From assembly GCA_935421135.1 (NCBI GenBank), contig OW285187.1:1-64000 (forward strand): 64,000 bases of DNA, given 5' to 3'. Source of the stretch: Bugulina stolonifera. Taxonomy: Eukaryota; Bryozoa; Gymnolaemata; Cheilostomatida; Bugulidae. Below are positions 12,301-27,300 of the stretch, piece after piece; the first letter of the stretch is position 1, and every line of letters starts with the position of its first letter. Made by a program: the position numbers and the translations under genes. Below the pieces are notes generated by a model. It made no database searches. It saw nothing but the letters and a program-made list of their open reading frames with translations, and was not told the DNA's origin.

Positions 12301-15300
12301 ATCTATATCTATTATAATAATACTGCTTATCATAGTACGGCCAATATCTATATCTATTATAATAGTACTGCTTATCATAGTATGGCCAATATCTATATCT
12401 ATTATAATAGTACTGCTTATCATAGTACGGCCAATATCTATATTTATTATAATAGTACTGCTTATCATAGTACGGCCAATGTCTATATCTATTATAATAG
12501 CACTGCTTATCATAGTACGGCCAATATCTATATCTATTATAATAGTACTGCTTATCATAGTACGGCCAATATCTATATCTATTATAATAATACTGCTTAT
12601 CATAGTATGGCCAATATCTATATCTATTATAATAGTACTGCTTATCATAGTACGGCCAATATCTATATTTATTATAATAGTACTGCTTATCATAGTACGG
12701 CCAATATCTATATCTATTATAATAGTACTGCTTATCATAGTACGGCCAATATCTATATCTATTATAATAATACTGCTTATCATAGTACGGCCAATATCTA
12801 TATTTATTATAATAATACTGCTTATCATAGTACGGCCAATGTCTATATCTATTATAATAGCACTGCTTATCATAGTACGGCCAATATCTATATCTATTAT
12901 AATAGTACTGCTTATCATAGTACGGCCAATATCTATATTTATTATAATAGTACTGCTTATCATAGTACGGCCAATATCTATATTTATTATAATAATACTG
13001 CTTATCATAGTACAGCCAATATCTATATCTATTATAATAGTACTGCTTATCATAGTACGGCCAATATCTATATCTATTATAATAGTACTGCTTATCATAG
13101 TACGGCCAATATCTATATCTATTATAATAGTACTGCTTATCATAGTACGGCCAATATCTATATTTATTATAATAATACTGCATATCATAGTACGGCCAAT
13201 ATCTATATCTATTATAATAGTACTGCTTATCATAGTACGGCCAATATCTATATCTATTATAATAGTACTGCTTATCATAGTATGGCCAATATCTATATCT
13301 ATTATAATAGTACTGCTTATCATAGTACGGCCAATATCTATATCTATTATAATAATACTGCTTATCATAGTATGGCCAATATCTATATCTATTATAATAG
13401 TACTGCTTATCATAGTACGGCCAATATCTATATTTATTATAATAGTACTGCTTATCATAGTACGGCCAATGTCTATATCTATTATAATAGCACTGCTTAT
13501 CATAGTACGGCCAATATCTATATCTATTATAATAGTACTGCTTATCATAGTACAGCCAATATCTATATCTATTATAATAGTACTGCTTATCATAGTACGG
13601 CCAATATCTATATCTATTATAATAGTACTGCTTATCATAGTACGGCCAATATCTATATTTATTATAATAATACTGCATATCATAGTACGGCCAATATCTA
13701 TATCTATTATAATAGTACTGCTTATCATAGTACGGCCAATATCTATATCTATTATAATAGTACTGCTTATCATAGTATGGCCAATATCTATATCTATTAT
13801 AATAGTACTGCTTATCATAGTATGGCCAATATCTATATCTATTATAATAGTACTGCTTATCATAGTATGGCCAATATCTATATCTATTATAATAGTACTG
13901 CTTATCATAGTACGGCCAATATCTATATTTATTATAATAGTACTGCTTATCATAGTACGGCCAATATCTATATTTATTATAATAGTACTGCTTATCATAG
14001 TACGGCCAATATCTATATCTATTATAATAGTACTGCTTATCATAGTACGGCCAATATCTATATCTATTATAATAGTACTGCTTATCATAGTACGGCCAAT
14101 ATCTATATTTATTATAATAGTACTGCTTATCATAGTATGGCCAATATCTATATTTATTATAATAGTACTGCTTATCATAGTACAGCCAATATCTATATCT
14201 ATTATAATAATACTGCTTATCATAGTACGGCCAATATCTATATTTATTATAATAGTACTGCTTATCATAGTACGGCCAATATCTATATCTATTATAATAG
14301 TACTGCTTATCATAGTACGGCCAATATCTATATCTATTATAATAATACTGCTTATCATAGTACGGCCAATATCTATATTTATTATAATAGTACTGCTTAT
14401 CATAGTACGGCCAATATCTATATCTATTATAATAGTACTGCTTATCATAGTACGGCCAATATCTATATCTATTATAATAATACTGCTTATCATAGTACGG
14501 CCAATATCTATATCTATTATAATAGTACTGCTTATCATAGTACGGCCAATATCTATATTTATTATAATAGTACTGCTTATCATAGTACGGCCAATATCTA
14601 TATTTATTATAATAGTACTGCTTATCATAGTACGGCCAATATCTATATCTATTATAATAGTACTGCTTATCATAGTACGGCCAATATCTATATTTATTAT
14701 AATAGTACTGCTTATCATAGTACGGCCAATATCTATATCTATTATAATAGTACTGCTTATCATAGTACGGCCAATATCTATATTTATTATAATAGTACTG
14801 CTTATCATAGTACGGCCAATATCTATATTTATTATAATAATACTGCTTATCATAGTACGGCCAATATCTATATCTATTATAATAGTACTGCTTATCATAG
14901 TACGGCCAATATCTATATTTATTATAATAGTACTGCTTATCATAGTACGGCCAATATCTATATCTATTATAATAATACTGCTTATCATAGTACGGCCAAT
15001 ATCTATATTTATTATAATAGTACTGCTTATCATAGTACGGCCAATATCTATATCTATTATAATAGTACTGCTTATCATAGTACGGCCAATATCTATATCT
15101 ATTATAATAGTACTGCTTATCATAGTACGGCCAATATCTATATCTATTATAATAGTACTGCTTATCATAGTACGGCCAATATCTATATTTATTATAATAG
15201 TACTGCTTATCATAGTACGGCCAATATCTATATTTATTATAATAGTACTGCTTATCATAGTACGGCCAATATCTATATTTATTATAATAATACTGCTTAT

Positions 15301-18300
15301 CATAGTACGGCCAATATCTATATCTATTATAATAGTACTGCTTATCATAGTATGGCCAATATCTATATTTATTATAATAGTACTGCTTATCATAGTACAG
15401 CCAATATCTATATTTATTATAATAGTACTGCTTATCATAGTACGGCCAATATCTATATCTATTATAATAATACTGCTTATCATAGTATGGCCAATATCTA
15501 TATCTATTATAATAGTACTGCTTATCATAGTACGGCCAATATCTATATTTATTATAATAGTACTGCTTATCATAGTACGGCCAATATCTATATTTATTAT
15601 AATAGTACTGCTTATCATAGTACGGCCAATATCTATATCTATTATAATAGTACTGCTTATCATAGTACGGCCAATATCTATATTTATTATAATAGTACTG
15701 CTTATCATAGTACGGCCAATATCTATATCTATTATAATAATACTGCTTATCATAGTACGGCCAATATCTATATTTATTATAATAGTACTGCTTATCATAG
15801 TACGGCCAATATCTATATTTATTATAATAATACTGCTTATCATAGTACGGCCAATATCTATATCTATTATAATAGTACTGCTTATCATAGTACGGCCAAT
15901 ATCTATATTTATTATAATAATACTGCTTATCATAGTACGGCCAATATCTATATCTATTATAATAGTACTGCTTATCATAGTACGGCCAATATCTATATTT
16001 ATTATAATAGTACTGCTTATCATAGTACGGCCAATATCTATATCTATTATAATAGTACTGCTTATCATAGTACGGCCAATATCTATATTTATTATAATAG
16101 TACTGCTTATCATAGTACGGCCAATATCTATATTTATTATAATAGTACTGCTTATCATAGTACGTCCAATATCTATATTTATTATAATAATACTGCTTAT
16201 CATAGTACGGCCAATATCTATATCTATTATAATAGTACTGCTTATCATAGTATGGCCAATATCTATATTTATTATAATAATACTGCTTATCATAGTACGG
16301 CCAATATCTATATTTATTATAATAATACTGCTTATCATAGTACGGCCAATATCTATATCTATTATAATAGTACTGCTTATCATAGTACGGCCAATATCTA
16401 TATTTATTATAATAATACTGCTTATCATAGTACGGCCAATATCTATATCTATTATAATAGTACTGCTTATCATAGTACGGCCAATATCTATATTTATTAT
16501 AATAGTACTGCTTATCATAGTACGGCCAATATCTATATCTATTATAATAGTACTGCTTATCATAGTACGGCCAATATCTATATTTATTATAATAGTACTG
16601 CTTATCATAGTACGGCCAATATCTATATCTATTATAATAGTACTGCTTATCATAGTACGGCCAATATCTATATCTATTATAATAGTACTGCTTATCATAG
16701 TACGGCCAATATCTATATTTATTATAATAGTACTGCTTATCATAGTATGGCCAATATCTATATCTATTATAATAGTACTGCTTATCATAGTACGGCCAAT
16801 ATCTATATTTATTATAATAATACTGCTTATCATAGTACGGCCAATATCTATATCTATTATAATAGTACTGCTTATCATAGTACGGCCAATATCTATATCT
16901 ATTATAATAGTACTGCTTATCATAGTACGGCCAATATCTATATTTATTATAATAATACTGCTTATCATAGTACGGCCAATATCTATATTTATTATAATAG
17001 TACTGCTTATCATAGTATGGCCAATATCTATATCTATTATAATAGTACTGCTTATCATAGTACGGCCAATATCTATATCTATTATAATAGTACTGCTTAT
17101 CATAGTACGGCCAATATCTATATTTATTATAATAATACTGCTTATCATAGTACGGCCAATATCTATATCTATTATAATAGTACTGCTTATCATAGTACGG
17201 CCAATATCTATATCTATTATAATAGTACTGCTTATCATAGTATGGCCAATATCTATATTTATTATAATAATACTGCTTATCATAGTACGGCCAATATCTA
17301 TATTTATTATAATAATACTGCTTATCATAGTACGGCCAATATCTATATCTATTATAATACTGCTTATCATAGTACGGCCAATATCTATATCTATTATAAT
17401 AGTACTGCTTATCATAGTACGGCCAATATCTATATTTATTATAATAGTACTGCATATCATAGTACGGCCAATATCTATATTTATTATAATAATACTGCTT
17501 ATCATAGTACGGCCAATATCTATATTTATTATAATAGTACTGCTTATCATAGTACGGCCAATATCTATATCTATTATAATAATACTGCTTATCATAGTAC
17601 GGCCAATATCTATATCTATTATAATAATACTGCTTATCATAGTACGGCCAATATCTATATCTATTATAATAGTACTGCTTATCATAGTACGGCCAATATC
17701 TATATCTATTATAATAGTACTGCTTATCATAGTATGGCCAATATCTATATCTATTATAATAGTACTGCTTATCATAGTACGGCCAATATCTATATTTATT
17801 ATAATAATACTGCTTATCATAGTACGGCCAATATCTATATCTATTATAATAGTACTGCTTATCATAGTACGGCCAATATCTATATTTATTATAATAGTAC
17901 TGCTTATCATAGTACGGCCAATATCTATATTTATTATAATAGTACTGCTTATCATAGTACGGCCAATATCTATATCTATTATAATAGTACTGCTTATCAT
18001 AGTACGGCCAATATCTATATTTATTATAATAGTACTGCTTATCATAGTACGGCCAATATCTATATCTATTATAATAGTACTGCTTATCATAGTACGGCCA
18101 ATATCTATATCTATTATAATAGTACTGCTTATCATAGTATGGCCAATATCTATATCTATTATAATAGTACTGCTTATCATAGTACGGCCAATATCTATAT
18201 CTATTATAATAGTACTGCTTATCATAGTATGGCCAATATCTATATTTATTATAATAGTACTGCTTATCATAGTACGGCCAATATCTATATCTATTATAAT

Positions 18301-21300
18301 AGTACTGCTTATCATAGTACGGCCAATATCTATATCTATTATAATAGTACTGCTTATCATAGTACGGCCAATATCTATATTTATTATAATAATACTGCTT
18401 ATCATAGTACGGCCAATATCTATATCTATTATAATAGTACTGCTTATCATAGTACGGCCAATATCTATATCTATTATAATAGTACTGCTTATCATAGTAC
18501 AGCCAATATCTATATTTATTATAATAGTACTGCTTATCATAGTACGGCCAATATCTATATCTATTATAATAGTACTGCTTATCATAGTATGGCCAATATC
18601 TATATCTATTATAATAGTACTGCTTATCATAGTACGGCCAATATCTATATTTATTATAATAGTACTGCTTATCATAGTATGGCCAATATCTATATTTATT
18701 ATAATAATACTGCTTATCATAGTACGGCCAATATCTATATCTATTATAATAGTACTGCTTATCATAGTACGGCCAATATCTATATTTATTATAATAGTAC
18801 TGCTTATCATAGTATGGCCAATATCTATATTTATTATAATAGTACTGCTTATCATAGTATGGCCAATATCTATATTTATTATAATAGTACTGCTTATCAT
18901 AGTATGGCCAATATCTATATCTATTATAATAGTACTGCTTATCATAGTACGGCCAATATCTATATTTATTATAATAGTACTGCTTATCATAGTACGGCCA
19001 ATATCTATATTTATTATAATAGTACTGCTTATCATAGTATGGCCAATATCTATATTTATTATAATAGTACTGCTTATCATAGTATGGCCAATATCTATAT
19101 CTATTATAATAGTACTGCTTATCATAGTACGGCCAATATCTATATTTATTATAATAGTACTGCTTATCATAGTATGGCCAATATCTATATTTATTATAAT
19201 AATACTGCTTATCATAGTACGGCCAATATCTATATCTATTATAATAATACTGCTTATCATAGTACAGCCAATATCTATATTTATTATAATAGTACTGCTT
19301 ATCATAGTATGGCCAATATCTATATTTATTATAATAGTACTGCTTATCATAGTACGGCCAATATCTATATCTATTATAATAGTACTGCTTATCATAGTAC
19401 GGCCAATATCTATATCTATTATAATAGTACTGCTTATCATAGTACGGCCAATATCTATATCTATTATAATAGTACTGCTTATCATAGTACAGCCAATATC
19501 TATATCTATTATAATAGTACTGCTTATCATAGTACGGCCAATATCTATATTTATTATAATAGTACTGCTTATCATAGTACGGCCAATGTCTATATCTATT
19601 ATAATAGTACTGCTTATCATAGTACGGCCAATATCTATATCTATTATAATAGTACTGCTTATCATAGTACGGCCAATATCTATATTTATTATAATAGTAC
19701 TGCTTATCATAGTACGGCCAATATCTATATCTATTATAATAGTACTGCTTATCATAGTACGGCCAATATCTATATCTATTATAATAGTACTGCTTATCAT
19801 AGTATGGCCAATATCTATATCTATTATAATAGTACTGCTTATCATAGTACGGCCAATATCTATATCTATTATAATAGTACTGCTTATCATAGTACGGCCA
19901 ATATCTATATTTATTATAATAGTACTGCTTATCATAGTACGGCCAATATCTATATCTATTATAATAGTACTGCTTATCATAGTACGGCCAATATCTATAT
20001 CTATTATAATAGTACTGCTTATCATAGTACGGCCAATATCTATATCTATTATAATAGTACTGCTTATCATAGTACGGCCAATATCTATATTTATTATAAT
20101 AGTACTGCTTATCATAGTACGGCCAATGTCTATATCTATTATAATAGTACTGCTTATCATAGTACGGCCAATATCTATATCTATTATAATAGTACTGCTT
20201 ATCATAGTACGGCCAATATCTATATTTATTATAATAATACTGCTTATCATAGTACGGCCAATATCTATATCTATTATAATAGTACTGCTTATCATAGTAC
20301 GGCCAATATCTATATCTATTATAATAGTACTGCTTATCATAGTACGGCCAATATCTATATCTATTATAATAGTACTGCTTATCATAGTACGGCCAATATC
20401 TATATTTATTATAATAGTACTGCTTATCATAGTACGGCCAATATCTATATCTATTATAATAGTACTGCTTATCATAGTACGGCCAATATCTATATCTATT
20501 ATAATAGTACTGCTTATCATAGTACGGCCAATATCTATATCTATTATAATAGTACTGCTTATCATAGTACGGCCAATATCTATATCTATTATAATAATAC
20601 TGCTTATCATAGTACGGCCAATATCTATATCTATTATAATAGTACTGCTTATCATAGTACGGCCAATATCTATATTTATTATAATAATACTGCTTATCAT
20701 AGTACAGCCAATATCTATATCTATTATAATAGTACTGCTTATCATAGTACGGCCAATATCTATATTTATTATAATAGTACTGCTTATCATAGTATGGCCA
20801 ATATCTATATCTATTATAATAGTACTGCTTATCATAGTACGGCCAATATCTATATCTATTATAATAGTACTGCTTATCATAGTATGGCCAATATCTATAT
20901 TTATTATAATAATACTGCTTATCATAGTACGGCCAATATCTATATTTATTATAATAATACTGCTTATCATAGTACGGCCAATATCTATATCTATTATAAT
21001 AGTACTGCTTATCATAGTACGGCCAATATCTATATTTATTATAATAATACTGCTTATCATAGTACGGCCAATATCTATATCTATTATAATAGTACTGCTT
21101 ATCATAGTACGGCCAATATCTATATTTATTATAATAGTACTGCTTATCATAGTACGGCCAATATCTATATCTATTATAATAGTACTGCTTATCATAGTAC
21201 GGCCAATATCTATATTTATTATAATAGTACTGCTTATCATAGTACGGCCAATATCTATATCTATTATAATAGTACTGCTTATCATAGTACGGCCAATATC

Positions 21301-24300
21301 TATATCTATTATAATAGTACTGCTTATCATAGTACGGCCAATATCTATATTTATTATAATAGTACTGCTTATCATAGTACGGCCAATATCTATATTTATT
21401 ATAATAGTACTGCTTATCATAGTATGGCCAATATCTATATCTATTATAATAGTACTGCTTATCATAGTACGGCCAATATCTATATTTATTATAATAATAC
21501 TGCTTATCATAGTACGGCCAATATCTATATCTATTATAATAGTACTGCTTATCATAGTACGGCCAATATCTATATCTATTATAATAGTACTGCTTATCAT
21601 AGTATGGCCAATATCTATATTTATTATAATAATACTGCTTATCATAGTACGGCCAATATCTATATTTATTATAATAATACTGCTTATCATAGTACGGCCA
21701 ATATCTATATCTATTATAATAGTACTGCTTATCATAGTACGGCCAATATCTATATTTATTATAATAGTACTGCATATCATAGTACGGCCAATATCTATAT
21801 TTATTATAATAATACTGCTTATCATAGTACGGCCAATATCTATATCTATTATAATAGTACTGCTTATCATAGTACGGCCAATATCTATATCTATTATAAT
21901 AATACTGCTTATCATAGTACGGCCAATATCTATATTTATTATAATAGTACTGCTTATCATAGTACGGCCAATATCTATATTTATTATAATAGTACTGCTT
22001 ATCATAGTACGGCCAATATCTATATCTATTATAATAGTACTGCTTATCATAGTACGGCCAATATCTATATTTATTATAATAGTACTGCTTATCATAGTAC
22101 GGCCAATATCTATATTTATTATAATAGTACTGCTTATCATAGTACGGCCAATATCTATATCTATTATAATAATACTGCTTATCATAGTACGGCCAATATC
22201 TATATCTATTATAATAATACTGCTTATCATAGTACGGCCAATATCTATATCTATTATAATAGTACTGCTTATCATAGTACGGCCAATATCTATATCTATT
22301 ATAATAGTACTGCTTATCATAGTATGGCCAATATCTATATCTATTATAATAGTACTGCTTATCATAGTACGGCCAATATCTATATTTATTATAATAGTAC
22401 TGCTTATCATAGTACGGCCAATATCTATATTTATTATAATAATACTGCTTATCATAGTACGGCCAATATCTATATCTATTATAATAGTACTGCTTATCAT
22501 AGTACGGCCAATATCTATATTTATTATAATAGTACTGCTTATCATAGTACGGCCAATATCTATATCTATTATAATAGTACTGCTTATCATAGTACGGCCA
22601 ATATCTATATTTATTATAATAATACTGCTTATCATAGTATGGCCAATATCTATATCTATTATAATAGTACTGCTTATCATAGTATGGCCAATATCTATAT
22701 TTATTATAATAGTACTGCTTATCATAGTACGGCCAATATCTATATCTATTATAATAGTACTGCTTATCATAGTACGGCCAATATCTATATCTATTATAAT
22801 AGTACTGCTTATCATAGTACGGCCAATATCTATATTTATTATAATAGTACTGCTTATCATAGTACGGCCAATATCTATATTTATTATAATAGTACTGCTT
22901 ATCATAGTACGGCCAATATCTATATCTATTATAATAGTACTGCTTATCATAGTACGGCCAATATCTATATCTATTATAATAGTACTGCTTATCATAGTAC
23001 GGCCAATATCTATATTTATTATAATAATACTGCTTATCATAGTACGGCCAATATCTATATTTATTATAATAGTACTGCTTATCATAGTACGGCCAATATC
23101 TATATCTATTATAATAGTACTGCTTATCATAGTACGGCCAATATCTATATCTATTATAATAGTACTGCTTATCATAGTATGGCCAATATCTATATCTATT
23201 ATAATAGTACTGCTTATCATAGTACAGCCAATATCTATATTTATTATAATAGTACTGCTTATCATAGTATGGCCAATATCTATATCTATTATAATAGTAC
23301 TGCTTATCATAGTACGGCCAATATCTATATCTATTATAATAGTACTGCTTATCATAGTATGGCCAATATCTATATCTATTATAATAGTACTGCTTATCAT
23401 AGTACAGCCAATATCTATATTTATTATAATAGTACTGCTTATCATAGTATGGCCAATATCTATATCTATTATAATAATACTGCTTATCATAGTATGGCCA
23501 ATATCTATATTTATTATAATAGTACTGCTTATCATAGTACGGCCAATATCTATATTTATTATAATAATACTGCTTATCATAGTACGGCCAATATCTATAT
23601 CTATTATAATAGTACTGCTTATCATAGTACGGCCAATATCTATATTTATTATAATAGTACTGCTTATCATAGTACGGCCAATGTCTATATCTATTATAAT
23701 AGTACTGCTTATCATAGTACGGCCAATATCTATATCTATTATAATAGTACTGCTTATCATAGTACGGCCAATATCTATATTTATTATAATAGTACTGCTT
23801 ATCATAGTACGGCCAATATCTATATCTATTATAATAGTACTGCTTATCATAGTACGGCCAATATCTATATCTATTATAATAGTACTGCTTATCATAGTAT
23901 GGCCAATATCTATATCTATTATAATAGTACTGCTTATCATAGTACGGCCAATATCTATATCTATTATAATAGTACTGCTTATCATAGTATGGCCAATATC
24001 TATATTTATTATAATAGTACTGCTTATCATAGTACGGCCAATATCTATATCTATTATAATAGTACTGCTTATCATAGTACGGCCAATATCTATATCTATT
24101 ATAATAGTACTGCTTATCATAGTACGGCCAATATCTATATCTATTATAATAGTACTGCTTATCATAGTATGGCCAATATCTATATTTATTATAATAGTAC
24201 TGCTTATCATAGTACGGCCAATATCTATATCTATTATAATAGTACTGCTTATCATAGTACGGCCAATATCTATATCTATTATAATAGTACTGCTTATCAT

Positions 24301-27300
24301 AGTACGGCCAATATCTATATTTATTATAATAGTACTGCTTATCATAGTACGGCCAATATCTATATCTATTATAATAGTACTGCTTATCATAGTACGGCCA
24401 ATATCTATATTTATTATAATAGTACTGCTTATCATAGTACGGCCAATATCTATATCTATTATAATAGTACTGCTTATCATAGTACAGCCAATATCTATAT
24501 TTATTATAATAGTACTGCTTATCATAGTACGGCCAATATCTATATCTATTATAATAGTACTGCTTATCATAGTACGGCCAATATCTATATCTATTATAAT
24601 AGTACTGCTTATCATAGTACGGCCAATATCTATATCTATTATAATAGTACTGCTTATCATAGTACGGCCAATATCTATATTTATTATAATAGTACTGCTT
24701 ATCATAGTACGGCCAATATCTATATCTATTATAATAGTACTGCTTATCATAGTATGGCCAATATCTATATTTATTATAATAGTACTGCTTATCATAGTAC
24801 GGCCAATATCTATATCTATTATAATAGTACTGCTTATCATAGTACGGCCAATATCTATATCTATTATAATAGTACTGCTTATCATAGTACGGCCAATATC
24901 TATATTTATTATAATAGTACTGCTTATCATAGTACGGCCAATATCTATATCTATTATAATAGTACTGCTTATCATAGTACGGCCAATATCTATATCTATT
25001 ATAATAGTACTGCTTATCATAGTACGGCCAATATCTATATCTATTATAATAGTACTGCTTATCATAGTACAGCCAATATCTATATTTATTATAATAGTAC
25101 TGCTTATCATAGTATGGCCAATATCTATATCTATTATAATAGTACTGCTTATCATAGTACGGCCAATATCTATATCTATTATAATAATACTGCTTATCAT
25201 AGTACGGCCAATATCTATATCTATTATAATAGTACTGCTTATCATAGTACGGCCAATATCTATATCTATTATAATAGTACTGCTTATCATAGTACAGCCA
25301 ATATCTATATTTATTATAATAGTACTGCTTATCATAGTATGGCCAATATCTATATCTATTATAATAGTACTGCTTATCATAGTACAGCCAATATCTATAT
25401 TTATTATAATAGTACTGCTTATCATAGTATGGCCAATATCTATATCTATTATAATAGTACTGCTTATCATAGTATGGCCAATATCTATATCTATTATAAT
25501 AGTACTGCTTATCATAGTACAGCCAATATCTATATCTATTATAATAGTACTGCTTATCATAGTACGGCCAATATCTATATTTATTATAATAGTACTGCTT
25601 ATCATAGTATGGCCAATATCTATATCTATTATAATAGTACTGCTTATCATAGTACAGCCAATATCTATATCTATTATAATAGTACTGCTTATCATAGTAC
25701 GGCCAATATCTATATTTATTATAATAGTACTGCTTATCATAGTACGGCCAATATCTATATCTATTATAATAGTACTGCTTATCATAGTACAGCCAATATC
25801 TATATCTATTATAATAGTACTGCTTATCATAGTACGGCCAATATCTATATTTATTATAATAGTACTGCTTATCATAGTATGGCCAATATCTATATCTATT
25901 ATAATAGTACTGCTTATCATAGTACAGCCAATATCTATATCTATTATAATAGTACTGCTTATCATAGTACGGCCAATATCTATATTTATTATAATAGTAC
26001 TGCTTATCATAGTACGGCCAATATCTATATCTATTATAATAGTACTGCTTATCATAGTACAGCCAATATCTATATCTATTATAATAGTACTGCTTATCAT
26101 AGTACGGCCAATATCTATATCTATTATAATAGTACTGCTTATCATAGTACAGCCAATATCTATATTTATTATAATAGTACTGCTTATCATAGTATGGCCA
26201 ATATCTATATCTATTATAATAGTACTGCTTATCATAGTACAGCCAATATCTATATCTATTATAATAGTACTGCTTATCATAGTACGGCCAATATCTATAT
26301 TTATTATAATAGTACTGCTTATCATAGTATGGCCAATATCTATATTTATTATAATAGTACTGCTTATCATAGTACGGCCAATATCTATATCTATTATAAT
26401 AGTACTGCTTATCATAGTACGGCCAATATCTATATTTATTATAATAGTACTGCTTATCATAGTACGGCCAATATCTATATCTATTATAATAGTACTGCTT
26501 ATCATAGTACAGCCAATATCTATATCTATTATAATAGTACTGCTTATCATAGTACGGCCAATATCTATATTTATTATAATAGTACTGCTTATCATAGTAC
26601 GGCCAATATCTATATCTATTATAATAGTACTGCTTATCATAGTACGGCCAATATCTATATCTATTATAATAATACTGCTTATCATAGTACGGCCAATATC
26701 TATATTTATTATAATAGTACTGCTTATCATAGTACGGCCAATATCTATATCTATTATAATAGTACTGCTTATCATAGTACGGCCAATATCTATATCTATT
26801 ATAATAATACTGCTTATCATAGTATGGCCAATATCTATATTTATTATAATAGTACTGCTTATCATAGTATGGCCAATATCTATATCTATTATAATAGTAC
26901 TGCTTATCATAGTACGGCCAATATCTATATTTATTATAATAGTACTGCTTATCATAGTACGGCCAATATCTATATCTATTATAATAGTACTGCTTATCAT
27001 AGTACGGCCAATATCTATATTTATTATAATAGTACTGCTTATCATAGTACGGCCAATATCTATATCTATTATAATAGTACTGCTTATCATAGTACAGCCA
27101 ATATCTATATCTATTATAATAGTACTGCTTATCATAGTACGGCCAATATCTATATTTATTATAATAGTACTGCATATCATAGTACGGCCAATATCTATAT
27201 CTATTATAATAGTACTGCTTATCATAGTACGGCCAATATCTATATCTATTATAATAGTACTGCTTATCATAGTACGGCCAATATCTATATTTATTATAAT

